A DNA stretch of 64,000 bases from Archaeoglobi archaeon JdFR-42 (lineage in GTDB: Archaea; Halobacteriota; Archaeoglobi; Archaeoglobales; JdFR-42): assembly GCA_002010305.1 (NCBI GenBank), contig MTND01000027.1:116930-180929 (forward strand), given 5' to 3'. Each line of letters begins with the position of its first letter. Position 1 is the first letter of the stretch. The notes under the pieces are model-generated. The model had not been told where the DNA came from, searched no databases, and saw nothing but the letters and a program-made list of their open reading frames with translations. Positions 53,901-63,133 of this stretch are shown piece after piece. A program made the translations under genes and the position numbers.

Positions 53901-55621
53901 CCTTCCCTCCTGAGCCTTTTTGTTGCTTCCTCATCAACTTTCATGGTCTTCGGGTTAATTACAACTTTGTAATCTTCTTTCGCCTTTTCTATGGTAACCT
54001 TTCCGTCCCTGACATCCCGTTCAATCAGAGAGAAATCTCTTTCTAGTGGGTCGCCATATCCTCCTCCGCCAGGAAGTCTGAGGCTAACCACATCATTAAG
54101 TCTCAACGTGCTGATGCCCTTAGATTTCAGCCTTGTACCGTTTGAATGAGGATTGAGAATGAATCTGCCAGGAGTACCTGACTTACCTCCAAACAGACCA
54201 TGAGGGGGGAATTCCTGGCTATCACCGTATCTTGCGAAAGAGACTTCATCTACAAGGAATCTGATATCTCTTCTCAATCCAAGAGCTCCTCTGAACTTTC
54301 CAGCTCCTCCAGAGTCGGGAATAAATTCGTACATCTCAATCATAACAGGATACTCAACTTCAATAGCCTCGATAGGAGTGTTCATGAACCTAGCAAGATG
54401 GGAATCCTGTCCATCTTTACCATCTTTAATGGGTCTTGCTCCAGCACCTCCACCCTGTATTTCAGTATAAACCCATCTCTTTCTGGTACCTGGATAAAAT
54501 CCACTAAACCCACAGGTAGAGATCTGTCCATGGCTCCCGGCCATTACCCTGTCTGGAGCTGCTTCGCTCAGAGCCTTCATCATGGCCTCGGTGATTTTTT
54601 GAGAACAATTCGTTCTGGCTGCTACAGCTGCAGGTGGACGAGGATTCACAATGAGCCCTTCTTCAGCTTCAACACTCACAGGCCTGTAACATCCAGAATT
54701 TGTAGGGATATGGGGGTCTACAACCGCTATGATTGAATAATACACTGCTGCATGAGTGGTTGCAATGGGACAGTTGATGTTACCCTTTACTTGCTTGGAT
54801 GTTCCCTTAAAATCCACTTTTACATTGTCTCCATCAATTTGGACATTTACCTGTATTGGGATGGGGTCATCAGTCACACCGTCATTGTCGATGAAAACTT
54901 CTCCTGTGTATTTCCCGTCTGGTAATTTCTCAATCCCTTCTCTCATTCTTCTCTCCGAATAGTCAAGGAGAGCTGCAAGACATTCTTGAATTACCTCCTT
55001 GCCATATTTCTTATAAAGATCCTGGATTTTTCTGACCCCCACATAGTTGGCAGATACCTGAGCCCTGATATCACCCAGTGTTTTCTCTGGCACTCTGATG
55101 TTGTTTCTTAGAATAGCAAATACATCCTCATTTTCCTGGAATTTTTTATACAGTTTTATCATGGGCAACCGTAGACCTTCCATATAGATTTCTGTCATTC
55201 CACCAGCTACTCCTCCTGGAGCGGCTCCACCCATATCAGCCATATGAGCAATATTACCCACAAAACCCACCAGATCTCCATTATAATGCACAGGAGCAAA
55301 GGTCTGGACATCCATGATATGCTGACCACCCATATAAGGATCGTTAGATATGATCACATCTCCTTCATCAAGGACTTCTGGCGGGAATCGCTTTACGAGT
55401 TCTCGCATGGTAATTTCAAAGCCTGTAAGCAACATTGGTGCATGATGGGCCTGAGCTATGGTACCTCCGTTCTCGTCAAACACAGCACAGGTGATATCCA
55501 TGATCTCTTTAATGATGGTCGATCTGCCAGTTCTGACAAGGGTATAACCCATTTCGTCTGCTATTTGCTCAAGGGCGTATCGGATAACCTGCATGGTAAT
55601 GGGGTCTGCTTTATACTTCAT
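53897..55621 (-). CDS. hydantoinase B/oxoprolinase/acetone carboxylase alpha family protein
   Basis: A 574-residue HyuB-type subunit. DPITMQVIRYALEQIADEMGYTLVRTGRS opens the domain, and IISNDPYMGGQHIMD, PNSGCYRPVSVEAEEG and the C-terminal LPGGGGYGDPLERD are conserved. It pairs with HyuA upstream (ATGA overlap). Family members hydrolyse N-methylhydantoin or 5-oxoproline, or carboxylate acetone or acetophenone. Placement with CoA enzymes favours a carboxylase-like role, but the acetone carboxylase gamma subunit is missing. Confidence 0.85.
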   Translation of the reverse strand: MKYKADPITMQVIRYALEQIADEMGYTLVRTGRSTIIKEIMDITCAVFDENGGTIAQAHHAPMLLTGFEITMRELVKRFPPEVLDEGDVIISNDPYMGGQHIMDVQTFAPVHYNGDLVGFVGNIAHMADMGGAAPGGVAGGMTEIYMEGLRLPMIKLYKKFQENEDVFAILRNNIRVPEKTLGDIRAQVSANYVGVRKIQDLYKKYGKEVIQECLAALLDYSERRMREGIEKLPDGKYTGEVFIDNDGVTDDPIPIQVNVQIDGDNVKVDFKGTSKQVKGNINCPIATTHAAVYYSIIAVVDPHIPTNSGCYRPVSVEAEEGLIVNPRPPAAVAARTNCSQKITEAMMKALSEAAPDRVMAGSHGQISTCGFSGFYPGTRKRWVYTEIQGGGAGARPIKDGKDGQDSHLARFMNTPIEAIEVEYPVMIEMYEFIPDSGGAGKFRGALGLRRDIRFLVDEVSFARYGDSQEFPPHGLFGGKSGTPGRFILNPHSNGTRLKSKGISTLRLNDVVSLRLPGGGGYGDPLERDFSLIERDVRDGKVTIEKAKEDYKVVINPKTMKVDEEATKRLRREG

Positions 55622-57675
55622 GGAGAACCACCTACCTCAATCAAAATGTTTCCATATATATCCACCAGTCCTTTAGCCCCTTCGTGCAATATGGTGGTGG
55701 AAAACTTTTCTTCTATGACACACGGCCCCTGAAGGACATTTCCCGCAAGGAGCTGTTCTCTTGTATACACTGGAACGGTCACAAAACCCTCATTGAAATA
55801 CACATCCCGCTCCTCTTTAAGAGCCTGGTTTGGATCCTTAGATCCCTTTTCAAGTTTTTTAAGCCTGATTTCAGGAGTTTTTCCTATGGCAGTAACTCTA
55901 AGGTTGACTATTTCAACTTTCTCGTTTTTAGAGCTATATTCGTATTTCTGCTGATGTTTTTCATGGAATTTCTCTATTACGTCTTTGAAATTCTTCTCAT
56001 TAAATCTGAAGCCCCTTTCAAGTGGGATGTTAAGCTCGTAACTCTGACCAAGATACCTCATATCCATGGTCCACCGGATCTCCATCTCCTTCTCGCTTAC
56101 TCCTTCTTTTAACAGTTGATTCACACCCTGGCCTTCAAGCTCTGCGAAATATTCCTGCAATAATCCAAAATCAACATCATCCTCCCCAACAATGTAACTC
56201 CGGACATAATCATGTTTGATGTCTGCTACTAGCAATCCAAATGCAGAAAAGTCTGACGGAAGCGGTGGAATAATAACCCTTGGAATTTTGAGATCTGCCG
56301 CAATTTGAACTGCATGCAAGGGGCCAGCACCACCAAAAGCTATTAGGGTAAACTCCCTTAGATCATACCCTTTTTCAGTCGAACTCACTGATATGCCTTT
56401 TTCCATCTTAGCATCTGCCACTCTCAAAATACCCATGGCAGTCTCCTCGACACTCATATTCATGTTTTTTGCCAAATTAGAAATAACCTCTCTTGCCTTT
56501 TCTACATCTAGACTCATCTCTCCTCCAAGGAAATTCTGTGGAGATATTCTTCCAAGAACCACATTGGCATCTGTAACGGTAGGTCGGTTTCCTCCTCTTC
56601 CGTAGCATGCTGGACCTGGACTGGCTCCCGCACTCTCAGGGCCGACATTCAGCATACCTGCTCTATCCAGCCATGCGATACTTCCACCACCAGCTCCAAT
56701 GGCATTAACATCTATAATTGGAACCTTAACAGGATATCCTTCAAAATTACCCTCTGTTGTGACAACAGGAACTCCCTTTTCGATTAAACATATGTCAAAG
56801 CTCGTTCCACCCATGTCAACAGTGATAATATTCTGGGAGCCTGCGATACCCCCAATAAAAGTACCTGCCAGAACTCCTCCTGCTGGTCCGGAATTAACAA
56901 TGGTTACTGCATGCTTCTTAGCAGTTTCAGCAGGCATAATTCCTCCATGAGCAAGCATGATTCTCAGATCTCCAATTCCATACTCTTTTTCCAGTTTACT
57001 GGCAAGTTTGTCTATGTAACGCTCAAGAATTGGCTGTAAATATGCATTCAAAACAGTAGTACTGGTTCTCTCGAACTCTCTGAATTCTGGAGCAATTTCT
57101 GAAGAAAGAGAGACATACATCTCAGGACTTATCTCCTTAATAATCTCTCTGACCCTCCTCTCATGGACCGGATTCATAAAAGAGAAAAGCAAGGATACTG
57201 CTACTGATTCCACTCCTTCAGATATGAAAAAATCTACTGCTTTCCTGACTGATTCTTCATTAAGATGCTTTACCACTTCCCCTTTGCTGTTAATTCTCTC
57301 TTCCACTCCTTTTCTAAGATATCTTGGTACTAAAGGATCAGGATTGTCAACCATTATATCATACAACCCCTCCTTGGGTCTCTGGAATCGTCCGATTTCA
57401 AGAACATCAATAAATCCCTGAGTGGTTATCAATCCAGTCTTTGCTCCCTTACGCTCTATAAGAGCGTTCGTTCCCACTGTAGTACCATGTACTATATGCT
57501 CGATTTCTTCAATCTTTACAGATCCAAGCTCAAGTACCTTTCTGATCCCATTGAAGACTCCTACCGTTAGATCCTCTGGCGTGGTTAGTGTTTTTGTGTG
57601 ATATATGGTCTCTGTCCGATCATCCACCAGAACTACATCCGTAAAGGTCCCACCAACATCAATCCCTATCCTCAT
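55618..57675 (-). CDS. hydantoinase A/acetone carboxylase beta family protein
   Basis: A 685-residue ASKHA-type ATPase subunit. MRIGIDVGGTFTDVVLVD is the phosphate motif; HGTTVGTNALIERKGAKTGLITTQGF, VDMGGTSFDICLI and AFGGAGPLHAVQIA are canonical HyuA blocks. It uses ATP to phosphorylate the substrate or carboxyl group for its HyuB partner. It is the first gene of the minus-strand operon running through HyuB, V4R, acyl-CoA dehydrogenase, mutase and CoA-transferase. The substrate is not readable from sequence. Confidence 0.87.
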   Translation of the reverse strand: MRIGIDVGGTFTDVVLVDDRTETIYHTKTLTTPEDLTVGVFNGIRKVLELGSVKIEEIEHIVHGTTVGTNALIERKGAKTGLITTQGFIDVLEIGRFQRPKEGLYDIMVDNPDPLVPRYLRKGVEERINSKGEVVKHLNEESVRKAVDFFISEGVESVAVSLLFSFMNPVHERRVREIIKEISPEMYVSLSSEIAPEFREFERTSTTVLNAYLQPILERYIDKLASKLEKEYGIGDLRIMLAHGGIMPAETAKKHAVTIVNSGPAGGVLAGTFIGGIAGSQNIITVDMGGTSFDICLIEKGVPVVTTEGNFEGYPVKVPIIDVNAIGAGGGSIAWLDRAGMLNVGPESAGASPGPACYGRGGNRPTVTDANVVLGRISPQNFLGGEMSLDVEKAREVISNLAKNMNMSVEETAMGILRVADAKMEKGISVSSTEKGYDLREFTLIAFGGAGPLHAVQIAADLKIPRVIIPPLPSDFSAFGLLVADIKHDYVRSYIVGEDDVDFGLLQEYFAELEGQGVNQLLKEGVSEKEMEIRWTMDMRYLGQSYELNIPLERGFRFNEKNFKDVIEKFHEKHQQKYEYSSKNEKVEIVNLRVTAIGKTPEIRLKKLEKGSKDPNQALKEERDVYFNEGFVTVPVYTREQLLAGNVLQGPCVIEEKFSTTILHEGAKGLVDIYGNILIEVGGSP

Positions 57676-57868
57676 TTAAACACCCCATCAACTGAGATAG
57701 CTTTACCATTGCCCACTGATTCCATCACCAATAATCACCACCGATGGTAGAGTTGCTATCCATTATAAATTTATCGGTAATCAATAAGTTATTGTTGATA
57801 CAAAAACCATTACAAAAAAGATGTTGTTCGAGATATCTCCCTTAAGACGTGAAATCATGAATGCTAGA

Positions 57869-58492
57869 CTATTTTTCACCCGATCCAATAAATATGCTGA
57901 TAGTGGCATATTCTTTTCCAGAACTAGAATGAGCACAACAGGTTTCACCCAAACATTCAACTATTACCTTGTTGAGTCCTGACTCTATCAACCACTGTCT
58001 GACATTCTCTCTTTCGAAACCCATCCAGTGATCATGATGCTCTTTTTTCAGAAATTCGAAATCATGCTTAATAAGATCCGTAATTATAAGCTTCCCGCTA
58101 GGCTTTAAGATTCTTACCATCTCTCTAATCGTAATTGGGGGATTTTCTACATGGTGCAAGAACATATTGGAGAACACGTAATCAACACTTTCATTCCTGA
58201 ACGGGAGGTATTCAGCATCGGCAATATAACAATCAATAGAACCAGTGCCCTGTAACTTCTTTTTCATCTCTCTAATCATCTCTTCAGAGCGATCAATTGC
58301 AATCACCTTCAAACCTTTATGAGTGAGACCTTCAGTGATAAAACCCGTTCCTGCTCCAATATCAGCGGCAATTCTGTCGGATTGTACATCTGCTAATGAA
58401 ATAGCTTTTTCTCTTACCGCTTCGGAGAAGAGAGTTTTTCGGATTTCATCCCATTGATGAGCAATGGTATTAAAATACTGTTTACCAGTCAT
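57869..58492 (-). CDS. class I SAM-dependent methyltransferase
   Basis: About 207 residues from ATG 58492 (MTGKQYFNTIAHQWDEIR). AADIGAGTGFITEGL is motif I, IDRSEEM motif II, and NMFLHHVENPP and ILKPSGKLIITDL the later motifs. The opening FNTIAHQWD is like the UbiE/ArsM-type small-molecule group. The C-terminus has GETCCAHSSSGK, a CC pair that could bind a thiophilic substrate. The true substrate is unknown. Confidence 0.83.
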   Translation of the reverse strand: MTGKQYFNTIAHQWDEIRKTLFSEAVREKAISLADVQSDRIAADIGAGTGFITEGLTHKGLKVIAIDRSEEMIREMKKKLQGTGSIDCYIADAEYLPFRNESVDYVFSNMFLHHVENPPITIREMVRILKPSGKLIITDLIKHDFEFLKKEHHDHWMGFERENVRQWLIESGLNKVIVECLGETCCAHSSSGKEYATISIFIGSGEK

Positions 58493-58693
58493 AATGTATT
58501 TATCACCATTCTCGAAGGATTGCAACACATACCGTATAACATTTTCTAAGTTTAGAAGGTCATGTGATGCTGGATCTGACCAAACAACTTCTTTTAGAGT
58601 TTTATTATATTATTTGATTAGTTGTACCACTGATGACTGAACACCTCAATCAATCTAAAGTTTTTTATATTTAGTTCACACCTCCCAGAAGTC

Positions 58694-59200
58694 ATGGAAC
58701 TCTGGAAGATGGCGAGAGAATACTTTGAGGGAGAGTATAATTGTGCAGAAGCAATCATCAAAGCTGTTAATGAGTACTTTGATATCGAATGTGAACATAT
58801 TCCGGATATTGGGAGTGGATTTGGAGCAGGTATGGGTGGTAGGGGCTCAGTATGTGGTGCCCTCGTAGCAGGGATCATAAGTATCGGACTTATATACAGT
58901 GAGAGTGAGCTTACTGGTAAGGATAAAAAAGATGCAATAATCCACAAAACTCTGGAGCTTTTTGATACCTTTGAAAGTAAATATGGTGGGATTGACTGCT
59001 CTATTTTGATTCAGTTTGATGTTTTGAAACCAGATGAAATTGGGGACATATCAAATTTGAATCTCAGAGACCTTGTACAGAGAGGAGTTATCCAGATAAA
59101 ATGCTTTGATTACGTTTTCGAGGTGTGCAAGTTTCTGATGGAGGTTGGCAATGAAGCCTTATCAGGTAAACTTTCATCAAAAAATACTCAAGGAGAGTAA
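58694..59200 (+). CDS. C_GCAxxG_C_C family putative redox protein
   Basis: A 168-residue protein. The family name spells the pattern, seen here as YNCAEAII, a Gly-rich GSGFGAGMGGRGSVCGALVAG, GIDCSIL and IKCFDYVFEVC. These conserved Cys suggest a metal or disulfide-redox site in a helical fold. It is followed by a TusA gene, a common neighbour in anaerobes, hinting at sulfur metabolism. A TATA-like TTTTTTATATTTAG lies about 25 bases upstream. Confidence 0.85.
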   Translation: MELWKMAREYFEGEYNCAEAIIKAVNEYFDIECEHIPDIGSGFGAGMGGRGSVCGALVAGIISIGLIYSESELTGKDKKDAIIHKTLELFDTFESKYGGIDCSILIQFDVLKPDEIGDISNLNLRDLVQRGVIQIKCFDYVFEVCKFLMEVGNEALSGKLSSKNTQGE

Positions 59201-59239
59201 TGCTTATATCCTATCACACATAGCTCAAGAGGTGGCATC

Positions 59240-59500
59240 ATGGTAAAAAAACTTGAGAAGACTGAAGCTGAATCCATCATCTATGATGAAGAATTGGATA
59301 TACGCGGAGAGACGTGTCCGTATCCAGTGGTAAAGACAAAGATGATGCTAAAAAAGATGAATAGTGGAGAGATCGTTAAAGTAATTGTCGACTATCCTCC
59401 ATCCGTAGACAATATCTTGAGAGCAACTCAGGACACTACAGAGGCTCTGGGAGTGTTGAACGATAGTGGCACTTATATTATATACTTGAAAAAAAAGTAA
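59240..59500 (+). CDS. TusA/SirA-family sulfur carrier
   Basis: An 86-residue protein. LDIRGETCPYPVVKTKMMLKKM is the TusA Cys-Pro motif, and the fold is completed by VIVDYPPSVDNI. It is the second TusA homologue in the window. GAGGTGG precedes the ATG by four bases. It lies 39 bases after the C_GCAxxG_C_C gene and is convergent with an FAD disulfide-reductase-like gene, a typical anaerobic sulfur-relay group. Confidence 0.9.
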   Translation: MVKKLEKTEAESIIYDEELDIRGETCPYPVVKTKMMLKKMNSGEIVKVIVDYPPSVDNILRATQDTTEALGVLNDSGTYIIYLKKK

Positions 59501-59515
59501 TTAAGAGGTTTCCTA

Positions 59516-60841
59516 TCACATTTTCTGGAGAGCGTCTTCTGCTGCCAAGAACAAGGGCTCTTCTATTAGACTTGCAAATGGCTTAAAGGAAAGATCCATA
59601 TTTAGGATCTTCTCTGGTGTGAATCCCTCACGTATAGCCAAGGATAACAAATCGATTCTCCATTTGATGTTCTTTCCACCCACAGCTTCTGCACCAATCA
59701 ATTTGTCTGAGTTTTTATCAAATATAAGCAGGCATCGTGTCAGCTCCATTTCAGGGATGTGTCCTGGTCTGCCATTGCTTTCACCAAAACCTGCTATAGT
59801 TTCTATTCCCAGTTCTTTTGCACGCGTTATAGGTGTTATTCCAACCCATCCAAACTGGATGGTGTCAAAAGCCATCACATAAGGAATAAGAAGAGGTAAG
59901 AGATATTTAGTACCTCCAGACGCGTTAATTCCTGCTACTTCTCCCTCTCTACTGGCTAGAGGCTCAGTAAAAGATTTCTGGGGTAGCCCTGTAAAATTAA
60001 CGAATTCAATACAATCACCAGCGGCATAAATGTTTTCGACAGAAGTTTCCATTGTGTTTCTAACTTTTATTCCACCAGTTTCACCAATCTCAATTCCAGC
60101 ATCCCTTGCGAGGGATATACCCTCCATAGAAAATCGCTCGGTAGCATCAACAACTATATCCGCCTCAATCAGTTCTCCTTCAATTAAAATCCCTTTTTCT
60201 GAAATCTCTATTTCATCAAAGGAGACATCAAGTCTGACATCGGTATTGGGATATCGATTTATATCCTCCTCTACCGGACTGCCAATCCAATCATCTAGGA
60301 CACTATTGATTAACTTCAGTGAAGGAGCATCGTCGATTAGAGTCGTATAGAATTTCTTTCTGGCAAGAAGTAAAACCTCCATTCCAACAATTGAAGAGCC
60401 AAGAATTGCAATGTTCGTAGAGCGCCTCAGTCTTTCTGCAAGGTTTATTCCATCTTCTATGCCGTACAGCCTGAATACACATGAAGAGTCGATTCCTGAA
60501 ATATCTGCAGGAAGAGGTGAACCATTACCCACACAGAGAATGAGGCGATCGTATCCAATATCTCCACTTGTTGTTTTTAAAATTCTGTCCTCTGGTTTAA
60601 TCTCTGAAACATGTACTCCTGTCAGTACCTCAATTTTCTGATGCCTTAGTGAATCCATAGATATTATCTGCATGCTATCTGGGCTGACTTCACGGGTAAA
60701 AAGAAGGGGAAGGGCACACCGCTGGTATCCAACATGTCCTTCTGAAGTTAGAAGCAAAATTCTGCTCTCAGGATTATTCTTTCTGGCAGCAAGGGCACTC
60801 GAAACACCAGCAGTGCCCCCTCCTACTATAACTATGTTCAT
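59516..60841 (-). CDS. FAD-dependent CoA-disulfide reductase/NADH oxidase-like protein
   Basis: About 441 residues. MNIVIVGGGTAGVSSALAARK is the FAD site, and VGYQRCALPLL contains the single redox Cys of the CoADR/NOX/NSR group (usual form S-x-CxxP). NIAILGSSIVGMEVLLLAR is the NAD site, and NIYAAGDCIEFVN the second FAD block. It could reduce CoA disulfide, persulfide or polysulfide. ATG 60841 is preferred over GTG 60853. The adjacent TusA gene supports a sulfur substrate. Confidence 0.87.
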   Translation of the reverse strand: MNIVIVGGGTAGVSSALAARKNNPESRILLLTSEGHVGYQRCALPLLFTREVSPDSMQIISMDSLRHQKIEVLTGVHVSEIKPEDRILKTTSGDIGYDRLILCVGNGSPLPADISGIDSSCVFRLYGIEDGINLAERLRRSTNIAILGSSIVGMEVLLLARKKFYTTLIDDAPSLKLINSVLDDWIGSPVEEDINRYPNTDVRLDVSFDEIEISEKGILIEGELIEADIVVDATERFSMEGISLARDAGIEIGETGGIKVRNTMETSVENIYAAGDCIEFVNFTGLPQKSFTEPLASREGEVAGINASGGTKYLLPLLIPYVMAFDTIQFGWVGITPITRAKELGIETIAGFGESNGRPGHIPEMELTRCLLIFDKNSDKLIGAEAVGGKNIKWRIDLLSLAIREGFTPEKILNMDLSFKPFASLIEEPLFLAAEDALQKM

Positions 60842-61179
60842 ATCCTGTATCACCTGTTGTTAAAGTTGCATCAGGTATGTGTAAAACTTTTCGAAAATTT
60901 TCTGCTGAGAACATCTCCATCAAAAGTCGAGTATATATTCGAACCACTCCATTAGTCAATTATTGACTGTCTCTCTAACCGGTGATATGAACTAGAATTT
61001 CTTCAAACCTTGTTCCAAAAAATAAGATGTTATAATAGCTTTTTATGGGAGAAATATAATGTATACAACTTTTTTTCCATACAAGCATCCCTAACGAATA
61101 ATACCCTGTACACCATAATGCTACAATAGAAAATGTCATATAGTGTCAGTGTATTCGACAGCCTCTGAGGATGATGAAC
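60842..61179. other. 338-bp intergenic region, no gene seen
   Basis: It is the divergent promoter region of the FAD reductase and OYE-type genes. It is AT-rich with TATA candidates (GTTATAATAG near 61031, ATATAATG near 61055). No RNA gene, repeat or convincing small frame was found. Confidence 0.5.
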
Positions 61180-63102
61180 ATGCTTGAGCATCTGTTTCAA
61201 CCCATCAGGATAGGGAAATTTGAAGTGAAGAATAGAGTGAAGTACGCAGCATGCTCTGTCTCCAACTTTAACAATCTCGATGGAACAGTGTCGGAAAGGG
61301 AACTTGCAAGGATGAAGGTGGTTGCAAAAACAGGATGCGGGATTATAACCAATCAGGGAGCTTTCCCTGATAGCAAGAAAGAAGGGAAGGGTTATTTCAG
61401 ACAGCTTGGCCTGTATGATGACAAATTTATTCCCGGATTAAAGAAAGTAGCTGATTTGATTCATGCTGAGGGTGCTATAGCCATTCAGCAAATACTTCAT
61501 GCAGGGAGATATGGTGGAATCGATACAGGCTATGCTATCCAGCCATCTGACGTTCCTCAACGACTGAGACACTACAAGCCTGTAAAAGAAATGAGTAAAG
61601 AGGACATCCACAGAGTGGTAGAGGATCACGCGGAAGCAGCAAGAAGAGCCATTGAGGCTGGATTTGACGGTGTTGAGATAACCGCCTTCCAGGGATACAT
61701 ACTAGCCAATTTCCTTTCACCCTTCACTAATAAAAGAACGGATGAGTATGGAGGAGAGATCGAAAACAGATGTCGCTTCATGGTGGAGACCATTGAAGCC
61801 ATTAGAGATAGAATTGGAGGTGACAAACTTCTCTCAGTCAGACTGAATGGGACTGAATTACTGGATGAGGTTGGAGGTAGTACCGAGGAAGAGTGTATCG
61901 AGTACATGAAGATTGCTGAAAAAGCTGGCGCAGATATCATAAGCATAGTGGTGGGATGGCACGAATCCAGTAGAGGGGCCCTTGGTAGAGATCTACCAAC
62001 TACTCAGTGGCTGTATCTTGCTGAAAACGCTAAAAAACATCTGAAGGTTCCTGTAGTATTTGGTCCAAGATTTGGAGATCCAAGACTGGCAGATAAGGCT
62101 ATCAAAGATGGAATAATCGATATGTGGGAAATATGCCGACCAGCACTGGCAGATCCTGAGATTCTACATAAAGCTAAGGAAGGGCGGTTTGAGGATATAA
62201 AACCATGCCTAGGGGGTTTGATGTGTCTTTCCACAATGTTTCATAACCTGCCATACATATGTACTGTAAACCCGCGCTTGGGACATGAAGTAGAACCAGA
62301 GTATGAAATAAGACCAGCAGTAAGAAAGAAAAGGATAGCTGTGATAGGAGGGGGAGTTGCAGGCCTAGAATGTGCTATGGTTGCTGCCAGAAGAGGTCAC
62401 GATGTGGTATTATTTGAAAAAGAGGACAGGTTGGGTGGACAACTCGTCCCTGCCTCTAAAGAGGTGGGTGGAGGCCATGTGTTCCTAGATCTAATACGTT
62501 ACTATGAGACACAGCTAAGAAAATTGGGAGTAGAAATCAAGCTTAACACTGAAGTCGATGCCAGGCTAATCGCTAAAGGAGGTTTTGATGTTGCGGTAAT
62601 TGCAACTGGAGCAGAAGTGGATAAAGTTACATTTAACGTCCCAACTTACACAGCCGTAGAAGTGCTGAAAGATGAAGTTGAAACTGGTAAAAATGTCGTG
62701 GTTGTCAGTGGTGAGAGAGCTGCACTAGTGGCTGCAGAGTATTTAGCGACAAAAGGGAAGAGAGTGACCGTGATTGAAGAAGGTAGAAGGGTTGGTAGTG
62801 ATGTCATACCTACATTCCGATGGAGACACAAACTGTGGCTTAAAGAATTCAATATCTCTGTGCTTACAGAGAGCAAAATTAATAAGGTGGAGAACGGAAT
62901 TGCTTATGTTGAGACTCCTGAAGGCATAGTAGAAGTGAACGTAGACTCTATTGTGATCGGAGGGCCCAGAAAATCTGTGAACTACCTGTGGAAGGCACTG
63001 GAATTTGTGGTAGACGAGAAATACCTTATCGGGGATGCAGTGATGCCTAGAAACACAGCTTATGCAATACATGAGGGATATAAACTGGGAGTGCGAATCT
63101 AA
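61180..63102 (+). CDS. OYE-family 2,4-dienoyl-CoA reductase-like (FadH-type)
   Basis: About 640 residues. An N-terminal FMN TIM barrel ([18 protein letters not shown], and ILHAGRYGG with the His) is followed by a C-terminal FAD/NAD module ([30 protein letters not shown]). FadH has a CxxCxxxCx11C Fe-S motif between them. Here it reads CLGGLMC...ICTVNP, lacking the second Cys and one residue. Family members reduce enoyl or dienoyl-CoA esters, enoates or TMA-like amines. ATG 61180 gives nine bases from GAGG; 61171 is the alternative start. Confidence 0.86.
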   Translation: MLEHLFQPIRIGKFEVKNRVKYAACSVSNFNNLDGTVSERELARMKVVAKTGCGIITNQGAFPDSKKEGKGYFRQLGLYDDKFIPGLKKVADLIHAEGAIAIQQILHAGRYGGIDTGYAIQPSDVPQRLRHYKPVKEMSKEDIHRVVEDHAEAARRAIEAGFDGVEITAFQGYILANFLSPFTNKRTDEYGGEIENRCRFMVETIEAIRDRIGGDKLLSVRLNGTELLDEVGGSTEEECIEYMKIAEKAGADIISIVVGWHESSRGALGRDLPTTQWLYLAENAKKHLKVPVVFGPRFGDPRLADKAIKDGIIDMWEICRPALADPEILHKAKEGRFEDIKPCLGGLMCLSTMFHNLPYICTVNPRLGHEVEPEYEIRPAVRKKRIAVIGGGVAGLECAMVAARRGHDVVLFEKEDRLGGQLVPASKEVGGGHVFLDLIRYYETQLRKLGVEIKLNTEVDARLIAKGGFDVAVIATGAEVDKVTFNVPTYTAVEVLKDEVETGKNVVVVSGERAALVAAEYLATKGKRVTVIEEGRRVGSDVIPTFRWRHKLWLKEFNISVLTESKINKVENGIAYVETPEGIVEVNVDSIVIGGPRKSVNYLWKALEFVVDEKYLIGDAVMPRNTAYAIHEGYKLGVRI

Positions 63103-63133
63103 AAAATCTAACTTTTTCTCTTAATTTTTAACA

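Noticed and set aside
55684-56112. 142-residue plus-strand hydrophobic frame
   Set aside because: Antisense to HyuA; the hydrophobicity comes from reverse-complemented Lys/Glu codons.
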